Of a DNA stretch of 64,000 nt, positions 33,526 to 45,607 are shown piece after piece. The DNA lies in assembly GCA_030035585.1 (NCBI GenBank), contig CM057465.1:4935501-4999500 (forward strand), given 5' to 3'. Both the position numbers and the translations under genes were made by a program. The stretch is from Dugong dugon. Its lineage: Eukaryota > Chordata > Mammalia > Sirenia > Dugongidae. Each line of letters begins with the position of its first letter. The stretch's first letter is position 1. The notes beneath the pieces were generated by a model. The model was not told where the DNA came from. It was given only the letters and a program-made list of their open reading frames with translations, and did no database searches.

Positions 33526-35329
33526 TATATAGTAGAAAGGAAGATAATAAGCCAAGCGCTAAGGCCGTTAGTCAGTGAAAGGAATAATCGGGGATCAGAC
33601 GGCAGGTAGGAGGTAACCACAGTGGTATTAAGTGGGGAAGTCTGATACACAGGCTTTAAAGAAGCTACTGGTCTGGATAAAATAAGAGTTTGGTAACAAT
33701 CTGGAAGCTGGACAGGGAAGGGACGAGAACACTGACCCACTTCTAGACCCTCAGGCACATGAAGTTTAAGAAAAGAAGCTCTCCTCCAAAGGACTGTATG
33801 GAAAATGGAGACACTAGGGCAAGAAATTCAGCGGGATGTTTACATAAATGCAGGGCTTTGGCTGATTACAGATCTTGAGTTCCAAAGACATGGTGGAAGA
33901 GTTTGGGAGGGAGGATGTCTGCAGGAAACTGGGTCAGGACGGTCAGTGCATAGACAGTCTTTATGGCTGCACCACGTGATACTAATCTGTAACGGAGCAG
34001 AACTTACAAGGACTGAGGTCCTGAGGGATCTGCATGGTGGACAGTGACTGAAGAGACTGGGAATCTGTGGGATGTCAGGAGACAAAACCACCTTTCTAGC
34101 ATCGTCAGCCTGTAGGTTCCTAGAATTGGCAAACATTCAGATCTTTCTTATTTTTTATTTTCTCATCATTTTGGAGAACTCATCTGGTTCTATAACGTTC
34201 AATCGTATGTCTAATAGCTTCCTAACGGGAAACTCAGGATACCTCCTGAGACTTCTTATAGGTCTTTCCGCATATTTTGAAAAACAGTTTATATGGAGGT
34301 TTTCTTCACTTTCTCATTAATGCAGCTAACCTTTGAATCTCCCTTCAAAGTATAATTTTAAATGGCTGAAATCCTCCACATCACCAGCCAGGCTTGGCTA
34401 CGTCTTATGTAAAGTCTGCACACAGACTCATTCAGAAGTAAGACAAGCAGCCAAATTCAAAGACAGCCGGTCTATTAAACTCTGTCAGCTGGATTTCAGC
34501 AACTGTCAATTTCTAAAACATAGTATTTCAATAATTCCAGATGGTTTCAATCTATTTTTATTGTAACAATTATTTTTAATTATATATTTTAAACATACAG
34601 AAAAGTAACAAATAACACGCAAGAGTCACGTGTGGGTTTCTCCTTCAGATTCACCAATTGTTCACATTTGGCCTCATTTGCTTCAAATGCCTCTTTTTAA
34701 TAAATATTACAGATAGAGCTAAATCCTCGTTATTTTTATTTATTCATGTTTGGATGTAACAACATGCTTCCTTCCTCCCAACTGCTATGTAGTATTTCTA
34801 TCGTATGAATAAATGGGAATTTGGTTTCCTGTTCCCATAATTAGGGAGAGTTGTTCTACTTACTTCGATGTTTCAGTCAACAGAAAGTATCACTGATGAT
34901 TCTAAGACCTGAAAAAGAGAACGAGACCAGTGCTGTGCCCCATTCAGGCATCTCCACGTGGAGTATACGAATCAATCCCTTATTCACTGAGGAAACAGCA
35001 CCAGAGCAGTTTCTGCCAGAAGGCGGTTCAGACTGGCTGCCCAAGAATCACACAGGGAACAAGCTAGAAGCACCCAGGGAACAAGCTAGAAGCACAGGTT
35101 CCTTGGCCCCACCTCTGGAGAGTCTAATCTAACTCATTAGGTCAGGATGGGACCCAGGAATCTGTAGTTGTAACAAAGTCCCAGATGCAGCCAGGTTTGG
35201 AACCAGAGATCCAGAGATTTCAGAGATTCCTTCCAGACTGGATATCATTTATGATCTTCGACACATGGTCTTCTGATATTTGGTGAAATCTCTCTTTCCC
35301 TGGATAGACAGTTTTATATTCTTTGTATC
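33526..35329. other. Intron 1 sequence, mostly unassigned
   Basis: No exon was recognised. 34570-34830 is A/T-rich and resembles an old L1 3' end (CAATTGTTCACATTTGGCCT), low confidence. Confidence 0.35.
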
Positions 35330-35520
35330 AGCCTAAATTCTGCCAGTGCCTCCCATTGTCCGAGCCCAACCAGGAGCAGAAGGTGAGGGTGATGCAGTCC
35401 CACAGGTCAGCCTGCAGGCAGCAGGGCAGCGTGGGGGTCACCGTGGATCTGCACGGCCACGGGGACATTGCCCAGTACCTGGCCCTTCTCAGAACAGTCC
35501 GCTAGAGCTCCTTACATCTC
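35330..35520 (-). repeat. Probable old L1 3' UTR relic
   Basis: CTCCCATTGTCCGAGCCCAA, CCAGGAGCAGAAGGTGAGGG and ATGCAGTCCCACAGGTCAGC resemble a common mammalian L1 3' UTR block in antisense. The open frame across it is therefore not counted as an exon. Confidence 0.45.
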
Positions 35521-38506
35521 TTCTTTAGACTAAACATCTCCAACCACTATTTATCTTTGCTCACATAAAATAAAAACATGGTTTTGAAAGTAAAAAGAAA
35601 AAGAAATGGTGTCCACAGCCAACATTTCTTCATAAGCCATTCCATGGCACGTGGTCACCGCGGAAGTAGAAAGACTCCACAGCATCACCCAAGCAGCCGC
35701 AGAACTCCAAAGGGCAACAGCCAGATCTATTCTCAAAACAGAGGAGGGGCACTAGGTGCTCGTCCCACAACCCAGCCAGGAGGAGGGGGTATTCTCATAA
35801 GCACTAGGACACTGTGATTCACCATTTGTCCCGGATCCAGCCTGAACCCTGACAGCATGCCAGGACCTCTCTGTTCCCTCACCCACAGTGCAGTGTAGAG
35901 CCCCACTCGACTCGCCAGCTCACCCTCCCGCCCAGTGCCATTCCCAAGAGTGGGAGGCAGGTGCATGGGGCACTCTCTCGGGGCTGCGCCTGTCTTCCAG
36001 GTCCAATCGGCCCCGCCCCAGGACCCTCCTTCTCCGTGCCAGCCCTGAGGTCCCCGGCCGAGGGTTCTTCCAGAAGACAGTCACTCCAGTGAGTGTTTTC
36101 AGCTCTTAGCTCAGTGGAGCCATGGCTGTTAAGAAGCTTCATTTCAAACCACTACAGCAGAAGGTGTGAGAGGGGACAAGCGGAAATCAGAGGCGGTCTG
36201 GCCGTGGGGCCGCTCAGGAGCTGCAGGAGATGGGAGACACAGGCCAGAGAGGCTGGTGAACCCCCAGACCCTCCCAGGCTCGTCCCAAGCTGGGGGCCCC
36301 CAGGGAATGGAGCTCATTCAGCCAGTGCACCAGAAGGCGCCAGCCTGCATTCCGACGGCTCCAATCCCAGCAAGTGACTGTGCGGGCTGGCGGGGCACAG
36401 GCCTCCAGCTTCCTTCCTGCAGTCACCTGAGGGACTCAAACTGGCAGGAAAGGGCCTGCCACTGGGCCCGGCACAGGTGAGTGCTCCCCGTTAGCTGGTG
36501 TTTGGGGCACAGCAGCGCCTTCAGCCCTTCACTCTCACAGCAGCAGACTCCGTGTGCCCCTCGGTCACCCACAACACTCTGGGGGAATTTCCATGTAAGT
36601 CCCCAGAAAAGAGGAAATGGCATTTCCAACTGGGAGAACAAAAAGGCTGGGATACTCAAAATGAAAGTACCCTGAAACACAGGGCCCCAGAAACGGGAAG
36701 GAACCCAGGCTGTCTGACCCCTCCGGGCCTCCGACCCCCTCTGCTCTCATTTGGGAAGAGAGCAACAGGCTGGGCCTGGAGGGGCTGCTCAGCCTGCTCC
36801 CCAAGAACCACGCCCAGACGAGAAAGGCATGGGGTCCAAGGAACCGGCTTCCCTGGCTCGGAGGGCTGGCCGCCCACTGATGAGAGTCTGAGCTCAAGCC
36901 CTGCGGGTGCTCACAGCCCTGTCTGCTCACACTGCGGGGGGGTGTTGGGTGGGACCGTCCTTTACAGGGACGGGATTCCTGTGAGGGAGTCGCTTTCTCA
37001 GCCCTGACCTCCGCGCCCAGGAAGTGAAGACTGTGCTGTAGGGATGGAAACACTGCACTATGATGGTGAAGCGTGCAGAAGCTGGATGCTCTGCCGCTGA
37101 CCAGCCCTGTGGCTCTGAGCACGTGGTCCAGCTGCAGAGGCTAAGCCGCCCCCTCTGTAAAACAGATCATCACGGCACCCGGGCTGGCATGAGGCCTTAA
37201 CAGGTGAAGCACGCAATAAACAACAACTAGTATTAGGTGGTCACCACAAGGCCCCACGCCACCTACAGCTCCATGACTGGCCTCACGTGCTGAGCTGGAC
37301 GCTGTCCCATGTGGACACGCTCACTGATTCCTCGAGATAAGAGCCGCTCGGCCAGCCACCTCTGTGCTCCAGGGCCCAGCACAGGGCCACATCAGGACAG
37401 GTACCGCCAGGGGGGCGGTCATCTCCTGGGCACGCCCCTTCACCCCCTCCTCTTCCCCCCACTGCTGGTGCGCCCTCACACCCTCAGCAGGCCCCATGGG
37501 CAGCCCCAGTCCCCCAGGAAGGAATGCCGGCTCGTGTTCCTGGACTCCCCACTGTACCCAGAATGGCCGCACTGATGGCAGAAGGCGGCAGTGAGTGAGG
37601 ACAAGGCAGAGCTGACCAGGGAGGAAAGGAGGGGTGTCACTCGCTGGCCCCGGAGCCCAGACAGCCCCCGTTCACTCTGCCACAGCCTCGTCCTGGCCAC
37701 ACTCAGGCCAGGCTAGACCACGGCAGTGTGGGGAACAGAAGAAAACATCACAGAGAAAAGCAGGCTGGTTCCATCCATGACCTCCTGTCTTGCCTTAAAA
37801 ATACTCAGGGGAGGTGGGATCCTTCTTCCTGCTCTCACTATTAAAACAAAAATTCCAAAGTCATTAGGGATTTATTTTTTAAAGATCATTTTTCCCCATT
37901 TAGAATTTACCCAAAACAGCCAAGATTTGCTACGTTAGACAAAAAAATATAAGAGACAAGAAAAGATTCACTTAATTTTTCAAGATGTTTCTGGACAAAT
38001 AAGAGACATTTGATAATATGAAATGTGACTACAGAAAATGAGTAAACAGAATTGTACAGGAACGAGAACCCACCATCAGTACTTCCAAGCCAGACATCAC
38101 GGTTAAGACTACCTCCACCCACAAACAGGGACAAGAGGAAGAACTCGACTTCCACACAATACAAATCACCACCAGAACATAAACTCCTGGGCTACTCCCA
38201 ACGTGGGAAATCAGAATAGGGATCATTACCAAATGAACAGGTCCTCAACTCCAACAGCCACTTCAAGAACACAAGCAAGAAAATAAATACGAATTTATGA
38301 AAACACAAGCAGAGGGCAGGTCAGAGGCAGCAGACCGGAATTTCTGAGAAGAGACGCCGGGCCTCAATTCCTTCCTGGACCGGGGCATGATGGGAGGAAG
38401 GACCCAGGAGCTTAGTTCAAGTGCCTGAGAACTAAACACCCTTTGCACAGGTTAGCCAGTAAGGGGCCAACTTGACCAATGAAGACTGGCCGAGAGAATA
38501 GTGTCC
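35521..38506. other. GC-rich intron 1 sequence without a recognised feature
   Basis: This is the longest part of intron 1 with little recognisable interspersed repeat. Several open frames of 70-185 codons occur on both strands at 36.1-37.7 kb. None has a recognisable family or a convincing splice context. GC content explains them. Confidence 0.45.
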
Positions 38507-38820
38507 GCGTTCACATGCAGGAGCCCAGCGTGGTGCTGGCGGGCACCTGGGGTTCTCCCCGTGGAACAGGCCTCGGGCAGACATCACCGAGTGTCCACCC
38601 ACAGCTGAGGGAATACTGCCTGCGTTCACATGCAGGAGCCCAGCGTGGTGCTGGCGGGCACCTGAGGTTCTCCCCGTGGAACAGGCCTCGGGCAGACATC
38701 ACCGAGTGTCCACCCACAGCTGAGGGAATACTGCCTGCGTTCACATGCAGGAGCCCAGCACGGTGCTGGTGGGCACCTGGGGTTCTCCCTGTGGGACAGG
38801 CCTTGGGCAGACATCACCAA
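38507..38820. repeat. 115-bp tandem repeat, nearly three copies
   Basis: Copies starting with GCGTTCACATGCAGGAGCCC begin at 38507, 38622 and 38737, exactly 115 bases apart, with few differences. The 125-codon plus frame through it is repetitive. Confidence 0.96.
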
Positions 38821-38833
38821 GACTCCACCCGTA

Positions 38834-39353
38834 TGAGTCTCCTCTTGCTGCTGTAATGACCCACCACAAACCTACAGGCTTGTAACACACATGTACTGTC
38901 TAGCAGTTCTGGGGTCAGAAGTCCAGCACGGACCTCACCAGACTAAAATCAAGGTGTTGCCAGCTGAGCTCATTTCTGGAGTTTCTCAGGGATAATCCAT
39001 TTCCTCTTCATCAGGGTTGAAGGACTGAGGCCCCCGTTTTCCTGCTGGCTGTAAGTGGAAGGCCATTCCTGGCTTCTAGAGGCTGCCCACATTCCTTGGC
39101 TCTCAGCCCCTTCTTCCATCTTTGAAGCCAGCAATCCTTACATCAAATCTCTCTGACTACTTTTAAGGGCTCACGTGATTACACTGGGCCGCCCGAACAA
39201 TTCAGGATAACTTCTATATTTTAAGGTCAGTCGATCAGCAACCTTAATTCCATCTGCAACTTTAACTCCTCTTTGCATATAATGTAACATATTCAAAGGT
39301 TCCAGGAATCAGCACGTGGACATCTCTGGGGAGCCGTTATTGTGCCTACTACA
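38834..39353 (-). mobile_element. MLT1-like LTR
   Basis: Antisense MLT1 landmarks: GTCTCCTCTTGCTGCTGTAA, GCAGTTCTGGGGTCAGAAGT, AAAATCAAGGTGTTGCCAGC, AGGGCTCACGTGATTACACT and GCCTACTACA at the end. Confidence 0.85.
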
Positions 39354-39559
39354 CCCCCATTCCTCAGGCCAGAACCCTGGTGGTCAGCTTGACCCCCAAC
39401 ATCTGCCCATCAGGGAACCCTGTGAGTTCCACCTCCAAAATGCACCCTGGACTTGTCCATGCCTCTCCACTTCCACAGCCACTGTCCCAACCTCGAACTC
39501 CTGCTGCGGCTTCCTGGCGACTCTCGCCACTTCCTCCCTCGCCCATTCCCCCTCCAAGG

Positions 39560-39960
39560 AAGATGAGTAATCTCACAGTATCACAGCACTCACTCTCTGC
39601 TTAAAGCCTCTCAGGCTTTCTCACGGCTCTTTGGACCAAGACCCAAGTCCCTGTGGCCTCCGTGGCCTTCATGCTCTAGGCCTCTGGTCACCTTGCCTCC
39701 CCTGCCACTGCCACCTCTGCCTGGCTCGGCTTGCTTCCCTAGGTCAGGTCCCAGTTTAGGACTCGCCGCCTTAGGGATCGCCATGGGGCCCCGTTATTCC
39801 ACCTACATTCCGTCTCCTTCAGAGCACTTCAGCCAGAGCACTTTAAATTTACCTGCCTCTCCCACCCCCTAGACTCTGAGGACCACCTGTGTGGTACTCA
39901 GCAGTCTGCATGGTACCTGGCACATTGAAGGCGCTCACAAGCTCTGGCTGATGACTGACG
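39560..39960 (+). repeat. L2 LINE 3' fragment
   Basis: GACCAAGACCCAAGTCCCTG, TAGACTCTGAGGACCACCTG and ATGGTACCTGGCACATTGAA with GGCGCTCACAA follow the L2 3' end pattern. Confidence 0.7.
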
Positions 39961-40384
39961 GGGACCCCTCCTCCTCAAGTCGAGGCCTCATTTGCTCAGA
40001 CTCCTCGCAGTCCTGACAGCCGTGAGCCAAGAGTCGTCAGAACTCTCACAGGCACCCATATCCTTGTCACGTTCAATTTGGGCATTTCTTGCAGCCAGCC
40101 CACTTACAAATGTCACACATGGCATGCCCCAGCTGCCCACATACCCTCCTGTCAGCAGTGCACACGCCGCCAGGCAGAGCCACGTTAAAGTAGCAAGTGA
40201 CAGAGCCACACTGAAGGCTGCCTGTGTCCTCCAGCCCAGGAAGCTGGAATCTTGTCTTGGCATTAAAGTTACGTGTGGCAAAAATTCCAACTGCAACTAC
40301 AGAGATCAACAGTCCTTCAGAAGCCAAGTGAGTTGATGGCCCAAGAAGGAACAGGCCCCAGAGTCAGAGACAGAGCCTTCTCCG

Positions 40385-40930
40385 ATTCTTACCATCCACC
40401 TCCGGAAGGTGTCCAACCCCGCCCCCCGCTCCTCCTCCCTGCCACCACTTCCACCCTGCTCCGGCCACCGTCCTCTCTCACCTGGATTCAGGCCACTGCC
40501 TCTGACCTGGCCTCTGGCTTCTGCCCTCGCCGTCCCTCACTCCAATCCCTCTTCAGAACAGCAGCCAGACTGGTCCTGGGAGACCTACACTGGGGCTGCT
40601 CAGGAGGCTCCCGTCACTCAGCCTACAAGTGACACTACAAGCACAAGGCCCGACCCCACCACCACTCACCCTCGCGCCCACAACTCTGTCACTCCGTCAC
40701 AGTCCCTCTGGCCCCCATGTGCTTCTGCTCAAACACCCCAACCCTGCTCCCAAATCAGGGCCGCTGTCCGGACCACTCTTCCTCCAGCTGCCCACCAGAC
40801 TGGTTCCTCCTGCAAATCCTTACTCGAATGTCACCTCTTCAGTGATGGGTGCTCTGGCCACCTTCCCAACATGAACCTCTCCCCACGACACCTGCCCCCA
40901 AGCTCCCTATCCCCCCACCCCACTGTATTA
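40385..40930 (+). repeat. L2 LINE fragment
   Basis: CTCTCACCTGGATTCAGGCC, CTTCAGAACAGCAGCCAGAC, then TCACCTCTTCAGTGATGGGT follow the L2 3' part. The 119-179 codon plus frames across it are L2-derived or chance. Confidence 0.65.
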
Positions 40931-40934
40931 TTTG

Positions 40935-42372
40935 ACAGCAGGTGTTAAAGGGTGTGGGGACAGACCACCTCTAACGTCGGGGGAGAGAGCAGAATCAACA
41001 TCAAGATCGGCAGCGCCAGCCCAAGGCTGACGATCCCCATGAGGTGGAGGTGAGACATACCTCCACCCTCCAACCCTTTTACCCATGCTGACACCAGCTG
41101 TCCCTCCCACAGCACTCTCTACGGCAGTCCCCAACTTACGACGCAGCTCCACTCCCACAACTCTGCCATAAGTAGGTTCTGATATAAATCAAATACCTTT
41201 TTTTTTTTAGCTCTCATCATTATTGCCTTTTATTATCAGCATCCAGTCTTTGAAGGTCTGCAAGTGAACATCTGAGAATGATTACATCAGCAAAGCACGT
41301 GATGCAACACTGTATGTAGAACATACTGTAACGACGAGACGTACAAGAAAAGAGACAGACAGAGCTGCAGCTCATCCTAACCCAAATACGTTCTAAGCTG
41401 TGGACGACCTATACTTCTGGGTTTGATAATCCGTTGCAATGGTCATACAGAACTCACAGACCACACTTAGAGTTAAGTGGTTTATTAAAGAAGTAACAGG
41501 GTACAACTCGGGATCAGGATCAGGAAGCCTGTAGGCAAAGTCTGCCTTCTTCGGTGCAAACAGCTCTCTCAGCTCCTCTCAACCCTGCAAGCAAGCAGGC
41601 CCTTCTCTCTGCCATGCACGCCCCTTCTCTGCCCTAAAGGCCTCCTCTCGGCCCCCTGAGGACGGGCTCCTCTCAACTCTTTCAGGACAGGCTCCCCTCA
41701 GCCCCCTCAGGATATGCTCCCCTCGGCCCCCGGAAGACAGGCTCCCCTCGGCCCCCTCACGACAGGCCTCCCCTCGGCCCCCGGAAGACAGGCTCCCCTC
41801 GGCCCCCTCAGGACAGGCCTCCTCTCGCCCCCTCAGGACAGGCCTCCTCTCGGCCCCCTCAGGACAGGCCTCCTCTCAGCCCCCTCAGGACAGGCCTCCT
41901 CTCGCCCCCTCAGGACAGGCCTCCTCTCGGCCCCCTCAGGACAGGCCTCCCCTCGGACCCTCAGGACAGGCCTCCTCTCGCCCCCTCAGGACAGGCCTCC
42001 TCTCGGCCCCCTCAGGACAGGCCTCCTCTCGCCCCCTCAGGACAGGCCTCCCCTCGGACCCTCAGGACAGGCCTCCTCTCGCCCCCTCAGGACAGGCTCC
42101 TCTCGCCCCCCTCAGGACAGGCCTCCCCTCGGCCCCCTCAGGACAGGCCTCCCCTCGCCCCCTCAGGACAGGCCTCCCCTCGCCCCCTCAGGACAGGCCT
42201 CCCCTCGGACCCTCAGGACAGGCCTCCCCTCGGCCCCCTCAGGACAGGCCTCCCCTCGGCCCCTCAGGACAGGCCTCCCCTCGGCCCCTCAGGACAGTCT
42301 CCTCTCGGCCCTTCAGGACAGGCTACTCTCAGCCACAAGGCAAAAGGCCACATAAAGAAACTCATTTTACCA
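40935..42372 (-). mobile_element. LTR family 2, copy A, enlarged by a minisatellite
   Basis: It shares with the copies at 55.1 and 60.1 kb the blocks ACACCAGCTGTCCCTCCCAC, GCACTCTCTAC, GTTAAGTGGTTTATTAAAGA and CTCGGGATCAGGATCAGGAA, and the terminal CAAAAGGCCACATAAAGAAA. On the minus strand TTTAATAAACCACTTAAC looks like a polyadenylation region, so it reads as an antisense LTR. A spacer (41170-41420) holds extra A/T-rich sequence. I have no family name for it. Confidence 0.6.
41650..42330. repeat. 25-26 bp minisatellite inside LTR family 2, about 26 copies
   Basis: The unit is CGGCCCCCTCAGGACAGGCC followed by TCCTCT, with variants (CGCCCCCTC, CGGACCCTC, TCCCCT). The related LTR at 55.1 kb has a single AGCACCCTGAGGACAGGCTC copy at the matching place. 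The 213-codon plus frame is purely repetitive and not a gene. Confidence 0.95.
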
Positions 42373-42391
42373 CAGCAGGTATCACCTTATA

Positions 42392-42600
42392 GGGAGCCCT
42401 GTTTGGTGCAGTGGTTTGTACTCGGCCGCTAACTTAACAGTTGGCGGTTCAAACCCATCCAGCAGCTCCAAGGGAGAAAGACCTGGCAATCTCCTCCCAT
42501 AAAGATTACAGCCTAGGAAACCCTATAGGGCAGTTCTACTCTGTCACATGGGGTCACTGTGAGTCGGAATCGACTAAATGACACCTAACAACACAACAAC
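42392..42600 (+). mobile_element. Afrotherian SINE, full length
   Basis: It runs from GGGAGCCCTGTTTGGTGCAG to ACACCTAACAACACAACAAC. ATCACCTT at 42381-42388 and 42601-42608 flank it as an 8-bp target duplication. Confidence 0.94.
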
Positions 42601-42629
42601 ATCACCTTTTAGCAGACTCCGTATTCTAA

Positions 42630-43020
42630 TAGTTATGTTACTCTCTGCCTCTTCAACTCCACTGCAAGTCCACCAGAGCACGGGCTTTGGTCTCATCTGT
42701 TCACTGCTGTATCCCTAGCACCTGCAAGTGTCCCAGACACTCAGAATGAGTTAAATAATCATTTGTTGAATGAGTACATTGTTACAATCTCAAAACTGGT
42801 CCAAGAGGCCTCTCTCATTCTCATCAGAGAGCCAGGCCAGGCCAATCACAGCTTCTTAGAGCTAATGCAACTACCTCCTGTTACAGACGCAGAAACCAAT
42901 GGCCGCAGAGTGACATAACTTGGAGAAGGTCACACAAGAGAGTTTACAGAAGGAAGAGGCTAAACCCAGACCACCCATCTCGTAGTCAGGGGCCTTTCCA
43001 CCACACCTCCAGGCTCACCC
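42630..43020 (+). repeat. L2 3' end (42630-42780) and MIR (42855-43020)
   Basis: L2: GTATCCCTAGCACCTGCAAG and TTAAATAATCATTTGTTGAA. MIR: GTTACAGACGCAGAAACCAA, CTTGGAGAAGGTCACACAAG and CCATCTCGTAGTCAGGGGCC. Confidence 0.78.
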
Positions 43021-43471
43021 AGAAAGGAAACGTCTAGAAAAGTATCACCCAAATGCACAGTCTATGGACCAGAGTATCACAGAACTGTGGGGTCTCCCAG
43101 TAAGACCATCCCTCATTTGATGCATGACCTTGACCAAATCACATATTCACTCTAGGCTAACCTCACAGATAGTTTGAGTTATCACCAGTTATCAACACTA
43201 ACAAGGCAAACACGAGTAAGGCGCACCCCTAAACCTGCAGAGTTCACCGTGAAGACAAGTGCACATCTACAATACCACGTCTGAGCATAAAAAGGGTACT
43301 TCAGTCCAGCTTGAAGAAAGCAGACGAGGCTTTACAGGGGAGATGTGCCCGAGATGAGTTCTGAAAAGTGGAAAATGTAAGCCAGCGAAGGGGATGGGAG
43401 GGCGGGAAGGGACATCCTGGTCAGCGACCGCAGCATGAAAGGACAGAGGCTCATTCAGCCTGGCACACCAC
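43021..43471. other. Intron 1 sequence without a recognised feature
   Basis: No exon or clear repeat was recognised. Confidence 0.4.
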
Positions 43472-43982
43472 TGTCTTAGTCATCTAGTGCTGCTGTAACA
43501 GAAATACCACAAGCGGATGGCTTTAACAAAGAGAAATTTATTCTCTCACAGTCCAGTAGGCTACAAGTCCAAATTCAAGGCATCAGCTCCAGAGGAAGGC
43601 CTTCTCTCTCTGTCAGCTCTGGAGGAAGGTCCTTGTCATCAATCTTCCCTCGGTCTGGGAGCATCTCAGCGCGGGAACCTCAGGTCCAAAGGATGCACCC
43701 TGCTCCTGGCACTGCTTTCTTGGTGGTATGAGGTTCCCAGGTGTCTCTGCTTGCTTCTCTCTTTTATATCTCAAAAGAGATTGGCTTAAGACACTATCCA
43801 ATCTCGTAGACCTCATCAGTGTAACTGCCGCTAATCCATCTTATTAGATCACAGTGATTGAATTTACAACACATAAGGAAATCACATCAGATTACAAAAT
43901 GGTACACAATTACACAATACTGGGAATCACGACCCAGCCAAGTTGACAGATATTTTTGGGGGACACAATTCAATCCATGACA
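43472..43982 (-). mobile_element. Solo LTR, MaLR-like family
   Basis: It runs on plus from TGTCTTAGTCATCTAGTGCT to AATTCAATCCATGACA. Flanks ACCAC and GCCAC match at 4 of 5 bases. It is co-oriented with TBC1D22A. Confidence 0.92.
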
Positions 43983-44004
43983 GCCACAGAACCCTTAGGT
44001 CCGT

Positions 44005-44445
44005 CAGCACTGCTGTACGAGTGTCCCAGAGCACAGTAAAAACTCACCACAAACAGGGAAGCTTCAAACAACAGAAGTCTGAAATCAGAGCGTCAGCAGG
44101 GCCATGCTGTCTCTGCAGGCTCTAGGGGAGGATCCTTGCTTGTCTCTTCCAGCTTCTGGTGGTTGCCAGCAATCCGTGGGGTTCCTTGGCTTGTAGTTCC
44201 ATCCAGTCTCTGTCTCCATCTTCACACGGCCATCTTCCCCGTGCGTCTGTGTCCCTGGGTCCAAATCCCCCCTCTATCCTCTTGTAAAGACACCAGTCGC
44301 TGGACTTTAGGAACCCAGAGAATCACCCTGAATCCAGGATCAGTTCATTTCAGGATCTTTAATCATATCTGCAAAGACCCTATTTCAGATAAGGACACAT
44401 TCTCAGGTTCTGAGTGGGCATGAATTTTTGAGGGACGCTAACCCA
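44005..44445 (-). mobile_element. MLT1-like LTR
   Basis: Antisense MLT1 blocks: ATCAGAGCGTCAGCAGGGCC, TCCTTGGCTTGTAGTTCCAT, GTAAAGACACCAGTCGCTGG and TGCAAAGACCCTATTTCAGA. It closely parallels 45608-46073. Confidence 0.85.
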
Positions 44446-44450
44446 CAAGG

Positions 44451-44655
44451 AGCCCTGGTGGCACAATAATGAAGCGCTCATCTGCTAACGGAAAGGTCGG
44501 TGGCTCAAACCCACCCAGCAACTCTGTGAGAGAAAATACCCGGTGATCTGCTCCCGTAAAGATTACAGCCTAAAAAAAAACCCTATGGGACAGTTCTATT
44601 GTCATGTAGGGTCACTAAGACTAGGAATCGACTTGAAGGTACATAACCACAATTT
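44451..44655 (+). mobile_element. Afrotherian SINE
   Basis: It starts AGGAGCCCTGGTGGCACAAT and includes AAGATTACAGCCTAAAAAAA and CTAGGAATCGACTTGAAGG. Confidence 0.92.
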
Positions 44656-45011
44656 AACCAGCTGTAATCTGCACTCTGGCCCTCTAAAATGCACGCTCTT
44701 CCCGCATGCAAGATACATTCACCCATCTCAACATTCCCCAACTGTTAGCCCATTCCATCACCAATCTAAGTACAAAACCTTATCTAAACATCAACTCAGA
44801 AAGTCCCCAAATCTCATCATCTAAATCAGTTACGGATGAGACTGAGTATAGTCCTCCCTGGGGCAGAATTCCTCTCTGTCCACAGACCTGTGAAACTAGA
44901 AAGCAAGTTATCTGCTTCCAAGACGCAAAGATGGTGCAGGCACAGGAGAGACGTGCCCACGCTGCAAGGGAGAAAATGGAAGGAATAAAGGGGTCACTGG
45001 TCCAAAGCACA

Positions 45012-45214
45012 GGAGCCCTGGTGGCGCGGTGGTTAAGCGCTCAGTTACTAACTGAAAGGTCAGTGGTTCGAACCCACAGCTGCTCCATGGGAGAAAGATA
45101 TGGTGGTCTGCTTTTGTAAAGATTACAGCCTTGGAAACCCTATGGGGCACTTCTACTTTGTCCTGTGGGGCTGCTAGGAGTCGGAACTGCCTTAATGGCA
45201 ATAGGTTTTTATTT
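45012..45214 (+). mobile_element. Afrotherian SINE
   Basis: It starts GGAGCCCTGGTGGCGCGGTG and includes GATTACAGCCTTGGAAACCC and GGAGTCGGAACTGCCTTAAT. Confidence 0.94.
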
Positions 45215-45607
45215 TGTTTTCTGGTTCAAAGCAAGTCTGAAACCTGGCAGGGCAAGTTCTAGGGGGTCTCAAGGCCTGAGAGTAAGTCTCTGTGGCTCCG
45301 TGCTCTGCCCATTGTGCCCTCTGAGCTGCCCCCCTGGCAGGCCTCCTCTTTCTTGAAGGATAACATGTTTGCAGCCAAGGAGAAAGCTGGAGGTCCAACA
45401 GCCTTCCTGTACTTCATCCCATTTGTGTCCCTCTCAGTTCAGGCTGGCAGAGTTTCTGGTGCCATAACGTCCTCAAAAACCTGTCGGTCTCCTGTGTAAC
45501 TTGTGGGGGCCCAAGCCATCAGTTGAGAGGGTGCTCCACAGATCGCTCCTGAAGGAAAAGATCTACCCATTACCCATTCCAAAGCGACTTCCACCTTTTC
45601 AGGTATT
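45215..45607. other. Intron 1 spacer
   Basis: No exon or repeat was recognised between the SINE and the MLT1-like LTR. Confidence 0.4.

Noticed and set aside
35323-35528. Possible exon with VTVDLHGHGD-like peptide
   Set aside because: The DNA resembles a common mammalian L1 3' UTR block and has no consistent splice sites.
36498-37122. Overlapping 169- and 185-codon frames on opposite strands
   Set aside because: GC-rich intron; no recognisable family, no convincing acceptor and donor, and both strands open together.
41714-42355. 213-codon plus-strand open frame
   Set aside because: It is a translation of the 25-26 bp minisatellite inside an LTR.
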